Positions 38,001 through 50,200 of a stretch of DNA of 64,000 nucleotides are shown one piece after another (the stretch's first letter is position 1; the number at the start of each line of letters is the position of its first letter). The notes under the pieces were generated by a model. That model was not told where the DNA came from. It ran no database searches and saw only the letters and a list, made by a program, of their open reading frames with translations. This DNA comes from Macrostomum hystrix (taxonomy: Eukaryota; Platyhelminthes; Macrostomidae): contig CATNEN010000026.1 of assembly GCA_950097015.1 (NCBI GenBank), forward strand, positions 496,001 to 560,000. Reading direction: 5' to 3'. A program made the translations under genes and the position numbers.

Positions 38001-38610
38001 CACTTATTAGCTAGACTAGCAATCCATTCTAATCCTCACTTATGAGCTAGACTAGCAATCCATTCTAATCCATCACTTATTAGCTAGACTAGCAATCCAT
38101 TCTAATCCATCACTTATGAGCTAGACTAGCAATCCATTCTAATCCATCACTTATGAGCTAGACTAGCAATCCATTCTAATCCTCACTTATGAGCTAGACT
38201 AGCAATCCATTCTAATCCTCACTTATGAGCTAGACTAGCAATCCATTCTAATCCATCACTTATTAGCTAGACTAGCAATCCATTCTAATCCATCACTTAT
38301 TAGCTAGACTAGCAATCCATTCTAATCCTCACTTATGAGCTAGACTAGCAATCCATTCTAATCCTCACTTATGAGCTAGACTAGCAATCCATTCTAATCC
38401 ATCACTTATGAGCTAGACTAGCAATCCATTCTAATCCTCACTTATGAGCTAGACTAGCAATCCATTCTAATCCTCACTTATGAGCTAGACTAGCAATCCA
38501 TTCTAATCCATCACTTATGAGCTAGACTAGCAATCCATTCTAATCCTCACTTATGAGCTAGACTAGCAATCCATTCTAATCCTTACTTATGAGCTAGACT
38601 AGCAATCCAT
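35010..38610. repeat. 35/37-bp minisatellite, about 100 copies
   Basis: The unit contains GAGCTAGACTAGCAATCCAT plus TCTAATCC and then ATCACTTAT (37 bp) or TCACTTAT/TTACTTAT (35 bp). The two lengths are interspersed without a simple rule. ATTAGC replaces ATGAGC in scattered copies. The unit contains CTAGACTAG, an imperfect palindrome. Non-coding. Confidence 0.97.
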
Positions 38611-38893
38611 TGATAATGATAGAATATATATAATAAAAACACGAGTTGAAGAGGATTAGCTAACAATACTTCATTGCCACCTGACAGGTTGCTGTTATGA
38701 GCACGCCTGCTTAAACCAATATGAAAATGAAAACCACTTACGACAAACAGCAGTTTCTTGGAAATGTTTTCCTTTATGAGAGGCACAAATATTTTTACTC
38801 CTAATGGGCAGCCACAATAATAATAAAGGGTAATTAATAACAAGAGACTTATTGACAATAACCGCTTGGCATCCGCTTCACAATGGCGCAGTT
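38611..38893. other. Spacer downstream of ARID4
   Basis: An AT-rich minus-strand frame with hydrophobic residues is open here (38583-38858), and a donor-like GTAAGT lies at about 38747. No family match, so I do not call a gene. Confidence 0.4.
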
Positions 38894-41800
38894 TCAGTTG
38901 ACATTGGCCCTCTCAGATTCCAATCTGGCCCGCTTCCTCTGCAGCCGATACCGCTTGTCCAGCTCCGATAGGCCCTGCTTTTCAAGGCGCCAAGCCTCAC
39001 GCACCCTGGCGATGGCCTCGGATAGAAGGCGCACCCGAGTACCGTGGTCATGAGAGTCCAAGTCTGGCGGCATGAAGCTGCCGTATTTGCTCACGAACGG
39101 CTGATCGGCGGGTCGGGTGTACTTTGGCCTATCCGCCTGGCGACGACCCGGCGTTGGGTAGGCAGCGGCGGCAGCAGCTGGCGTTGTCGGCGTAGCCAAG
39201 GCAACGGCAGCCGGGGCGACAACGGGCGTGGCTGCGGAGCAGGCGCTTCGTCGGGCGCGTCGCTTTACTCCGGCGGCTGATGTCGGAGTCGCAGACGCCC
39301 GACCGACACTGGTTACGCCAGTGTTGGCGGTTGCTGTGACAACTGCCGACGTTGAGTCCTCCTCGCCGTCGCCCTCGTCATCATCATCGTCGTCATCGTC
39401 ATTCTGCTGTTGCTCCTCCACTTTGATTTGCTCGCCGTTGACGTCTGAATTGGATTGGACGGCCGATTGGCGCTGACGCTGCTGCGTCGAAGTGGACATT
39501 GGCGAGGACGGCGTCGGCGAAGGCGACACAATCGTCGCCGGCGGCTCTTTTTTGATTCGCCTACGTCGTTTCGGCTTTCGTTCGACTGCGGCTGCGACTC
39601 GATTTTCTTCATCTTCGTCAACGTCGCCATCTCCTTCTCCATCGTCCTCTTCGACTTCATCCTCGACGTCGCCGTCGCCGTCAGCATCGTCAATTTGAGA
39701 GCAGGAGCGGCTGCGGGGTCGCCTATCGTCGACACTGCTGACGGCTATGGAGCTCTTGCCACCGTCGCTGCTGTCAACGTCGGCTCCAGCGGTAGCTTCT
39801 GCCGGTGAGGCGGCAGGATGAGTCGGCGAGACAACGGCGCCTTCCTCGATGTCCTCCTCTTCCATAACGGCGGCTGAAGTTTTTCCACTCTGCCAATCGT
39901 CATCGGCGTCGCCTGCATTCGACGCCTGACGCTGCGGCGACGATGGAATGTCTAGGGCGCCGAATGAGCTGTCCTGCACTGCGCCAGTGTTCGAGGCGCT
40001 TGAGGCTGCAGGCGTTGCTGTAGCCGCTGCTGTGGCTATCGCCGTTGCTGGCGTAGCCGATTTCCGGCCGCCGTCAGTCGATGCGCCGCTTGTTGGAGAC
40101 GAATTAGGATTATTGTCCTGCTGAACAAACGAGCACTGCGACACCTGCGATCCGTAGTGGAACAGGTTGTGGACATAATTAGCACAAAATAAACATTGAT
40201 CAGCAATATAGGAAACAAATGGCACAAACCTTTCGCCTTCTGGCCCGCTGGACATCGGCCTGCACTGGGCTGGGGCTGCTCAGCGATTCGCTCTCAGATC
40301 GAAGCCGCTGCTTTGAAATCGACGACTTCGCCGTAGACGACGTCGGCTTCGACTTTGACGCCGACGACGTGGACGGTGAAGGCGATGCCGGCGGCGGTAG
40401 CGGCGGCGGCGGAGGCGGCGGCGGCAGCAGTGGCTGGCCGTGATTGAGCCGGCCGGCTGTGTAGCCACGTTGGCAGCGGCCCAGAATGCGGTCGGCCGTG
40501 ATCACCTCGTCGTAGCGTTGGTTCCAACCGAAGTAGTGCACGTGGTAGCAGGTCCGACCATCGGAGCGTCGAGACTTCTTCACAATGCGCCCGTCGTACA
40601 CTTTGTAGCAACTTGGATCGCCGTAGCGTACTCGCACTTTGTCATTCACCTTGTAGGCCTGGCCGTCGCCTTCGTTATCATCGTCCTGGACATCTTCGTC
40701 CATATTGGCCTCATTGTCGACGTCGTCAACATCGTCATCATCGTCAACGGCCTCAGCTTCAGTGGCGATGCTGTTGACTTCGCCGATTGCAGCTGCAGAG
40801 TCGGCTTCTTTTGAATTGTCAACGTTTGTTGACGCATTGCAAGGGGCCGTTTCTACGCGATCAAACAAACTGCTGTATCTGGGAAATGAAGTGAGGTGGG
40901 ACATTCAAGGCTTACAGCGAGAGCAACAATGGGAGATTATTCATATGGTACAAGAGGTAAACAATAAGCAAAATCACGAGTGGCGTAAGCTTAATATTAG
41001 TGTTGATTAGAATGAAACACCCAAGGACCAATAGAACAAGGACAAGACACTTCGTTTCTTGAAAAAAATTATGAAAGGCAGATTTTCACGCAAAAATGCA
41101 ATAGCGAGATGGGAAATTTTCATGTTTTTCACATAAAAAGTTGATAACTATTTATTGGAAGCAGATCCAATGCAAATCTACAGGCCTACCTGAATGATTG
41201 ATCTTCATTTTCTTTTTGTTCATTTATCATGAAGACTGAAGCTGTTAAATGGGTGCTGGGGTAATTGCGGGTAGGTGTGCAGTCCCCTTACAACTACGGA
41301 TGTTGTGGAATGCACATTATTATCATTATTAGGCAGCAAGCTAAATACCTGGACAGACATGGCGGAGCTTGCTCCTCGCCGACTGTTGAAGTTGACGCAG
41401 TGTCGCCGGCAACAGCTCCAGCGGTGGCCGCCGTAGTAGAAGCTGCCGAACAGCTGGAAGCGGCGTCCTTATCTCTATCCTTGGCTTTGTCCTTATCTTT
41501 AATCTTGCCAGTTGTCGGTCCTGGCACGCGCGGCCGCTTGCCAGTTGCCAGGCCGGACTGGCATTTCTCCCGTGCCGATAGGAAATTGCGCGTCTGCGAC
41601 TGGCCGGCGGATCCGGCAGGCGTACTGGAGGAGCCGGCGACGTCAACAGTAGCCGACGCTGAAGACGCCATTGAAGATTGGCCGCCGCGCAACCGACCGC
41701 CAGTGATGATGCCGGTATTAAAGGAGGTGCCAAGCTTCTTATCGAAGTCTTCAAACGGCAGCAGGTAGCGCTGATAGGCGGACTTCAGTTTAGTGGTGGA

Positions 41801-44128
41801 ACTGGTGGCGGGTAGGCCTAGCTTGCTGTGCACAATGCGCCATTTCAATTGGCTGGTGACTCGATTGTAGCCGCCGAACTTTTTTACCAGATGATAGAGG
41901 CGAAACAGGTTCAGGTCTTTGTTACCAATGGCTGGCGTTTTGCCAATAGGCGTGCTGCGATCGTCCATGAAGCTGTACAGCTGGGCAATCCAGTGATCCT
42001 GAGCCTCCTGTTCCACCGGATCCTCCACGCTGCTTTCGTCGGATTCTTCGCCGGACGAGTCGGAAGATTCGCCTACTAACTCGGAGCGCGACCAACTGTA
42101 GGGCAGCTCGCGTGTCTCCAGCTGGATGGCCGTTCGGGGATGAACGAATCGGGGGATAATTGTAAATGAAGGTGCTTCGTTTCAGGACGATGAAAGTAGT
42201 ATTAAGGCCATAATGGAAGCACTGAAGGTTGCGATGGAAGCACTGAAGGTTGCGATGGAAGCACTGAAGGTTGCGATGGAAGCACTGAAGTTCATTAAGG
42301 TTGTGATGGAAGCACTGAAGTTCATTAAGGTTGTGATGGAAGCACTGAAGTTCATTAAGGTTGTGATGGAAGCACTGAAGTTCATTAAGGTTGTGATGGA
42401 AGCACTGAAGTTCATTAAGGTTGTGATGGAAGCACTGAAGTTCATTAAGGTTGTGATGGAAGCACTGAAGTTCATTAAGGTTGTGATGGAAGCACTGAAG
42501 TTCATTAAGGTTGTGATGGAAGCACTGAAGTTCATTAAGGTTGTGATGGAAGCACTGAAGTTCATTAAGGTTGTGATGGAAGCACTGAAGTTCATTAAGG
42601 TTGTGATGGAAGCACTGAAGTTCATTAAGGTTGTGATGGAAGCACTGAAGTTCATTAAGGTTGTGATGGAAGCACTGAAGTTCATTAAGGTTGTGATGGA
42701 AGCACTGAAGTTCATTAAGGTTGTGATGGAAGCACTGAAGTTCATTAAGGTTGTGATGGAAGCACTGAAGTTCATTAAGGTTGTGATGGAAGCACTGAAG
42801 TTCATTAAGGTTGTGATGGAAGCACTGAAGTTCATTAAGGTTGTGATGGAAGCACTGAAGTTCATTAAGGTTGTGATGGAAGCACTGAAGTTCATTAAGG
42901 TTGTGATGGAAGCACTGAAGTTCATTAAGGTTGTGATGGAAGCACTGAAGTTCATTAAGGTTGTGATGGAAGCACTGAAGTTCATTAAGGTTGTGATGGA
43001 AGCACTAATAAAAGAGGAAAATAATAATCTGCGAGGGGGAGCAAACCTCCCCCCAGCCAAACTTACCCACTGAAGCGCCTTCTCGTAGGCCGCTTTCAAA
43101 GCTTTGTCATCAGATTTAAAAGCGCGCTCCTTCTTGAAAGGGCTTAGCTCCTTCTTGACGGCTAAGGTGAATCGATTGTCGCGAAAACTGCGCACGAGAA
43201 GCGACTTCCGGCCAGCTGGCAGATCCGGATTGGCCGATGGCAGACAGATGAGCACAGGACAGGGCCGGCGCTGCTCACCTTGAGTAGCCATCATCACCTG
43301 GCCCACTAGACTGCTGCTGGCAGGTGGGCGGCCAACACCAGCTCGACCAATTGGCGTAGTTGCCAAGGCTGGAGACGCGGGCAAAGCCGCGGCGGCAGCG
43401 GCAGCGGCAGATTTTCTTGTCCTCGGCGGCGGTGAAGCGGCTTCGCCTTTGTCTTCGGCAGAAGCGCTATCATCATCTTCTTCGTTCTCATCTTCGTCCT
43501 CATTGTCGTCGTCGTCGTCTTCTTCGGCGTCGTCGTCTTGGTCGGAGTTGCCGCCGTTGCTTTTTGAGGCATTGCGAGCGGCGCTGCGACTGCCGACAAC
43601 GCGGCGTTTTCTCTTCTTAGCTTTGATCTTGGCACCAACCGGGGTTCCGAAATGCTCCGGGTGAGTCAGCGGCAATCGGTCCAAGGATTCGCTCTCTTGA
43701 AAATGTCGAGCGCCTTTCAGCACTAATTGGGTGCGCTTCAGAGTGCGCTGATCTCCGTCGTTAAATACCACTGTATAGGTGCTCTGGTCTAAAACTTTCT
43801 GCACTTCCGCATTTACTGGCTCCGCGTTGTCTTTTAAACGAACTGAGACTGCGCAGCCGACTCGCACTATGCCGCTGACAATCTGGCTTAGGCTAACTAG
43901 GGCGCTAGTCAGGGTGGACTTCATATACACCTGAATTGTTTGCGAGTTCACAGCTTTGAAATTCTAGGAAATTAGAATTTGAGACACTTAAATAAAAGCG
44001 ATTTGTTTTTGCCTTACCTTGCATTGAACTTTGGTTTCATCGATCCGTTTCACTTTGGCCTCACAGAATGCACCCCGATATTTAGCACTGACTTCAGTTC
44101 CTACCACAAGGTAGGGTACTTCATCCAT
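38894..44128 (-). CDS. ARID4: ARID4 (RBBP1-like) chromatin regulator, complete, five coding exons
   Basis: Exons 44128-44018, 43963-43067, 42121-41349, 40878-40230 and 40144-38894 join in phase to 1226 residues, close to ARID4A/B length. ARID4 proteins are adaptors of the SIN3-HDAC corepressor and bind retinoblastoma protein. The N-terminus [20 protein letters not shown] and then [16 protein letters not shown] with [13 protein letters not shown] are the tandem Tudor/RBB1NT region (about residues 1-150). Acidic, Ser- and Ala-rich linkers follow. The ARID lies near residues 380-475 ([42 protein letters not shown]). The chromobarrel lies near 670-730 ([30 protein letters not shown]). A basic C-terminal coiled coil ([20 protein letters not shown]) matches the family's R2-type tail. 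The start ATG fits the family N-terminus exactly. Introns are 54, 945, 470 and 85 bp; the 945-bp one is an expanded minisatellite. No LxCxE motif was noticed. Confidence 0.93.
42205..43006. repeat. 21-to-30-bp minisatellite in an ARID4 intron, 24 identical 30-bp copies
   Basis: Three to four copies of a 21-bp unit (GTTGCGATGGAAGCACTGAA plus G) give way to 24 copies of a 30-bp unit (GTTGTGATGGAAGCACTGAA plus GTTCATTAAG). By eye the 24 copies are identical. The 30-bp unit is the 21-bp unit plus 9 bp (TTCATTAAG). It lies wholly inside the 945-bp ARID4 intron and stays open in the ARID4 frame up to a stop at 42182. Confidence 0.97.
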
Positions 44129-46898
44129 GTCTGAAATTTTTTCAGATAGCCAATCAAAAAATACAGATTATTCATTTGTCACTTGAAAAAATATAACTTA
44201 TTGTATTAGGACTATAAAAATTAAAAACATTTACAACTAGATGTGTTGAAATGGTGTATGGATAGTATACATGTATACATACAGAACTTTATAAGTTAAA
44301 TGAAACGGATTTTGAAGATTTCACACATATACATATACACATATAGTTACTAAACTTACTGCCATTGAATCAAGACAAACAGAAACACAATTATACAAAT
44401 GTAAAGTTGATAAAAGCTTAGTACTATTAGCATGCATACAACTATAGCTAGATAAATGCATAACTTTTTTTAATCTGCCAATCTCGGAAAAGCAGTTTAG
44501 GCACTGTCGTAAGTTTCATCATTATTATTCAATTCAAAAAGTGCTCTCAGGATTCTGAGATATGGCCAGATATCAATTAGGATCTAAATAATGTGCTATT
44601 TTCATTTTTATCTAAAAAGTCTAAAAAAGTAGGTATGAAAGCGGCTTTTTGTGACTAAACTGCTTCTGTGACTGTCAAAAATGTGTGACAAGGAAAATTT
44701 ATTTACTAGTTTTTGTGGCAGAATACATTTTTATATATATTGAACTACTATATAAACACATTTTCTTGAAATATTCATTGTTATGATTATGGCTTACTTT
44801 TATTTGCATCTAAAAACAAAATACTAAAATAATCTCATTTGAAATTTAAGAAACAAACTGTGAACATTGGCATTTTTATGTTGGCTAAAAAACCCTCAAA
44901 TTTCATCAAATCTTGGATCATACTGTCCATCATCAGATGGCACTTAAAACTGTGTTCATACTAGCAGTTATATATTCCTATATGAACAATATTAAGCTAA
45001 TAGACACCAATAAGAAAAGTGAACAGTCTGCAACTATAGTAGTTAACATAATGTTCTATAATAAGATTCTTTTTAGCAGACCAAGAACTCCCTATAAGAA
45101 TAGATAGGACAAAAAATTAATTGTTTGCAGGAAAGCTGTGCACTTAATTTGGTGACACTAGACCTACAGAGAGTGAGGAGACAATTCTGCACATTTTGCC
45201 TAAGCACACACATATGTGCACCAGACATCTGCCCTTACTTTCTCATTGTTAGGCAGTGTATAATTCACTGTGCTTCAGAGGAAATATAGCATAAACTAAA
45301 CAAGCCTGCAAGCAGCAAGCCTTCCCTCTACAGACAATATATGTGCCTCAAATTAACATGGCCTTGCTGCAAAATCAGCTCAGGGACCTTGGTAGGAGAT
45401 GCAAAGGCTTCTGCATACTTTGTCATATGCTTTTTTGTCACCTGAATGAAAAAGTGTCTAGGGTCTTAAGATGGTAGATAACATGGATCCTAGACACTTC
45501 GTCATCTTACAACTTTGTCATCTTACAACTTTGTCATCCACTTGGAAGGTAAGGACACTTCGTCATCCAGCCAATTGGCATGTTTTAAAGTTTGGTCAGT
45601 TTGTCATCTACTATTAACAAGCAATCAAGTTCGTCATCAATAAAGTGAGGATGGGGTGGTGAAGCAGAGGTGTGAACACACTTCACACTCTAAATTGTCA
45701 AAAAGAGGCGTCAAAACTGATTGTTTTATAGATGATGAAGTGTCCACAAGTCCAAGTCTCTTTATCATGCACCCTCTGAGATATTGGACAGATCGTCATC
45801 TGGATGACGAAATTGTAAGATGACAAAGTGTCCAGGTACCAATGACATAGTGACCAAGACTTGTAGTCAGTTTGTCATCTCAATGATTTATGGCTGGGTG
45901 CATGTCAAACCAATGCCAGTAAGCCTATTGTTGTTTAATTGCAATATCTTTTAAAAACACAAATTTCTAATTTTGCAATTCAAGTTTTAAATTGACTAGG
46001 GCCTACCCCAATAATTAGTAGCATAGTAATTTTCATTGTTACTTACTTCACCACTTAGATTTTATTGATGTTTTTATTGATGTGTGATGAAATAACATTA
46101 TGTTAAATTAAATATTTGTAAATTGGCTGAATGACAAAGTGTCTGATCTGAAAATGATAACAAAGTTGTATTACAACAAAAAAGCTGATGATGAAGGGTC
46201 CAGAAACCAATGCAAACGCGTTAGACTACTTAGCTACTGACCTCCCAATATGTTGAAAACAAAAGTCACCGAATAGGGCCACTGAGATTCCCTTTTTGGC
46301 TTTTCTGTGTTTGGAATAGGAATGCTAGGCCTACTACAGTGCCAGTAGTACCACTGAATGCACAGTAAAAAATAACTATAAAGCGCAACATGGCTGAAAA
46401 CTATCGAAACTTTATAAAGGAAAAATTAAAAATATATATTATCATACAACCGCTGCCCTGACCTGACCCAGGAACCAAAGCCTATTGGTAGGTATAGCCT
46501 ATAGTGGTATACCAGCGCCAGATGGTTAGTTTTTAACAAACAAATGCTGGTGTGCACTTGTAAATACAATACTGTTAAGACTGAACAGGATCAAATATAT
46601 ACCTGCATAGACTAACTTTGCCACGACTACAAACGCCACTATTTTTTACTTCACAAAGGAAACAGCTTTTCTTAGAAAAATAAAGCTGTGGTAAATTTTA
46701 AAGAATCTACAATGTTTCATAATACTACAACAAAAATAATTAAGCTTAGGACAAAGTGAAAATCAGCAACGAAAAGTAATGGCCACTTAGAACTAAAAAT
46801 GTACGAAACCGGGCTTTATTAGTGAGAAGGTTCTCTGATACTTATGCGTTGGCCGTCCGTATACTAATTTACTCATGGAACATTTTTATTACGTGTTG
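44129..46898. other. AT-rich upstream region of ARID4
   Basis: It likely contains the ARID4 promoter and 5' UTR, but no core promoter element can be chosen. No other exon is recognised. A fold-back with recurring GTCATC motifs lies at 45480-45850 (separate entry). Confidence 0.5.
45483..45846. repeat. Imperfect inverted repeat with a recurring CACTTYGTCATC motif
   Basis: The left arm (about 45483-45525, containing GACACTTCGTCATCTTACAA) matches the reverse complement of the right arm (about 45803-45846, GGACACTTTGTCATCTTACA on the minus strand) over some 43 bp at roughly 80%. More copies of the 12-bp motif lie in both orientations between 45550 and 46200. Confidence 0.65.
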
Positions 46899-46903
46899 GG
46901 CGT
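46899..46903. other. Left target-site duplication of the BEL/Pao element
   Basis: GGCGT precedes the 5' LTR and recurs at 53197-53201 right after the 3' LTR. Five bp is the typical BEL/Pao duplication length. Confidence 0.9.
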
Positions 46904-47162
46904 TGTGTTGGATTTTGGGTGGCTGCGGACCGACCCTCTGCTATGTGTAGCGTCGCCAGTGTACGCTTGGCGCTCCCCCTCTCAGTGTGCATGTTGGGGT
47001 GGGTGGTAATGTGCAAGGTTGGTGTTGCGTCAGAGAGCTGGAGAGTGTGAAGTGATTTAATAATAAATAAAGCAATCAATTAGCCACAGGGCACCTTAAC
47101 ACCTTTTTGTTATCATAGCTCTGCCTTCTCAAACCCTCAGAGTTCTGTATTATTCCTTTACA
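46904..47162 (+). repeat. 5' LTR
   Basis: 259 bp, TG...CA ends. It contains an AATAAA polyadenylation signal (around 47063) and is nearly identical to the 3' LTR. Confidence 0.95.
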
Positions 47163-47180
47163 TGGCGCCCGAACCAAAAT
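47163..47180 (+). promoter_or_regulatory. Primer-binding site
   Basis: TGGCGCCCGAACC begins at the first base after the LTR. The TGG start pairs with a tRNA CCA end. It is similar to primer sites that use lysine tRNA, but the exact tRNA was not tested. Confidence 0.75.
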
Positions 47181-47246
47181 TAGAGTAAACTCAAGGCAGT
47201 GAGCGCTAGAGTGCTACAGTGCCACATCGATTCTAATCAGATCAGC

Positions 47247-50200
47247 ATGGACTCCAAAAAGCGTGGAGTTTTGAGAGCGACGGTCACCAGATTGGCCCAG
47301 AAAGCCCAGGACCTGCTCAAGGCAGAGGCTGCTGAGGAAGACATCGACAGCGTACTGGAAGCCCTGCGCCTCAAGAAGCAACAGTTGCTTGCAGCGGATG
47401 AAGAGCTGTCCGCTGAAGTCGACGAGAAGACGCTACAAGAGGAAGTAGAGAAGACGATGGAGTACGAGCTGCTTGCCGGCAGGACGATTTCGAGTCTCGC
47501 CAAACGGCTACAGATCCTTCAGGCCGAGCGGACCAGCCGAATGCAGGCAATAGAGCAACAGCAGTCCAAGAAGACGACTCCTTCCACGCCACCACGAGAG
47601 AGTGCGGCTCTGGCGACTACACCAGCCATCAGGCTGCCGAAGCTGCCACCACCAGCATTCAGTGGAGATCGGACTCAGTGGACCGCATTCTGGGATCGCT
47701 TCAGCTCAAGCATCCACGACAACCCAGCTCTCAGCGTCGTTGACAAGTTTGGCTACCTACAATCGTGCCTCTCTGGAGAAGCCAAGAATTCGATCGCCGG
47801 TCTCAGCATCACGTCCGAGAACTACAAGATAGCCATCGATAATCTACAGCGGCGTTTTGGATCTCGGAGTGGCGCCGTGCGCGAGCATCTGGCTAAGTTC
47901 TCTACACTGACCTGCCCAAGTTCATCGGTGCAGCATCTAAGGAACTTCTACGACCAAGTCAATGGCAATGTTCGCAGTCTAGAAAATCTCGGGGTGAGTG
48001 TTTCGTCATACGAGACAATGTTGCTGCCTAACGTGCTGGCGAAGCTGCCGGAAGTTGTGCGCCTCGGGATGCTGAGAACCTCTAGGATGATTGCCGTCCG
48101 GAATTCCGCAGGTGACAGTGTGCCACAGATGACTGATGAGAATGGCTTGGGTTCGGTGAAGGAGTTTCTGCAGGTCTTGGACATGGAAATCCTAGTTAGA
48201 GAGGAGGCGGCTGTTGGAGCTGGAGCTCAAGTGGCAGGATCCATTAAGACCTCGACGAGCGACAGACAAGTCAAGGATGGATCTGTATCTGCTTTACAAA
48301 CTAAGGCTACGAAGGTCACCAGAGCGAGTAGTGCGTGCCCCTATTGCGATGCTGAACATGCTCCTGAGAAATGCACTCGACTGGTGGACGTGCCTACAAG
48401 ACTTCAGCTTTTGAAGGAGCAAAGGCGCTGCTTCAGTTGCCTTACCAAAGGGCACAGCACAAAAATGTGCTATCACAAGAAGCAGTGTGACTTCTGCCCG
48501 CTAAAGCATCATCCCAGCCTCTGCCCTGCGCGCGTGGAACGGCCAAAAGGACCGGAAGGAGAGAAGACGTCGAAGTCCACGAGCAGCAAAGCGGATGAAG
48601 TTCGGAAGAAGCCTGAGCAGTCGGTCACACAGGGTATCAAGAACCAGGAAGTGAAGACATTGGCGATGGTGGCAAAGGCTCAAACAGTGATTCTTCCGAC
48701 GGCGGGAGCTGTGCTGAAGTCAGCCTGTGGCAGCCGTGAGGCGCGGGTTCGAATCCTCTTCGACTCGGCCAGCAACCGATCGTTCATTCTAACCAGCTTG
48801 GCTGAGCGGATGGGTCTCGGTGTCATTTGCAAGGAGACGATGCAAGTGACTACATTTGGTGGGACAGAACCTAGAGTACTGCAGACTGAGAAGGTCGAGT
48901 TTCAACTTCGGAAGCTCGATGGCGGCGCCCAGTTTACCTTGCACGCCAATACAGTGCCCTACATCTGCTCTCATCAACCGGTTGTCAACAGCGTGCGCAT
49001 GGATCACTTCCGTCATCTCGATCTGGCCGACTGGGACATTGACAGTGAAGCAAACCCTGAGATCAACATCCTCGTCGGAGCTGATCAATTTTTCGACCTT
49101 GTCACAGGGCAGGTGGTTCGATCGGAGACCAGCACTGGTCTGGTTGCTGTTGCCAGTCAGCTTGGGTGGCTATTGTGTGGTCCAGTGTCTGCCGAAGTTG
49201 CTAGTGAAGAGACGAAGCAAGAGCAAGTTCTTCTCTGCTGTGCACACGGAAGTCAGAAGGGCCTGGACAGCTGCCACATGGAGAAGTTCTGGACGCTGGA
49301 AGGCATCGGTATCACTGGTGTTTCTGAGCTTGAGCAGCGGTCATTTGAGTTGAACACACAATTCCAGGATGGTCGTTACTCGGTTCAGCTGCCGTGGAAA
49401 GTTCCCAAGAGGGAATTAACCTTGCCGGACAACTTTGACGTGGCAGTCAAGAGACTGCAGAGTAATCTGACCAGGTTGCGTCGTGAACCTGCGCTGCTTC
49501 AGGAGTACCACCGCATTCTGATCGGCCAGAAGGAAGCTGGGATTGTGGAGGAGGCTCTAGACAGCACACGCCATCTCATCCACTACCTGCCTCACCAAGC
49601 AGTGATACGCCCAGAAGCAGAATCGACGAAGGTCAGGGTAGTATTCGATGCCAGCGCAAAGAAAGATAGCTGGAGTCCGTCGCTGAATGAGTGCCTGGAG
49701 ACTGGAGTGTCATCGCTGATCGAGATTCCGCGTCTTCTTCAGGCATTCCGGTTTCATCGGATCGCTCTGACTGCCGACATCGAGAAGGCATTTCTGCAGA
49801 TTCGCGTTGCCAATGACGACCGTGACTCACTGCGTTTCCTTTGGCCTCAAGATCCAAGTCGAGCTGATTCACCTCTCGTCGTTCTTCGTTACGCGGCGTT
49901 AGTGTTTGGACTCACCTGCTCACCTGCAATTCTGGAGGCTGTGATTCAACATCACTTGGCTTCTCACCGAGAACAAAACGCACGGTTCGTGGACAAAGTT
50001 TCCAAAGTCGACAACCTGATCTCTGGGTGTACCAGTGAAGAACAGGCCATAGATCTCATCCAGAAATCCCGTCACATCTTCAGCCTGGCCAACATGAACT
50101 TGCGTCATTGGCAGTCGAACAGCAAGGAGGTGTTGTCTACAGTTCGCGCTAGCACGATGGACACAGACGTTCTTGCTCCAGCAGCTTCGCTAGCAGCAAG

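Noticed and set aside
39044-39808. Plus-strand open frames antisense to the ARID4 last exon
   Set aside because: Shadows of GC-rich, low-complexity coding sequence; codon pattern fits the minus strand.
48735-48770. tRNA-like T-arm (GGTTCGAATCC) inside the gag frame
   Set aside because: Lies in a conserved coding frame and lacks acceptor, D and anticodon arms.
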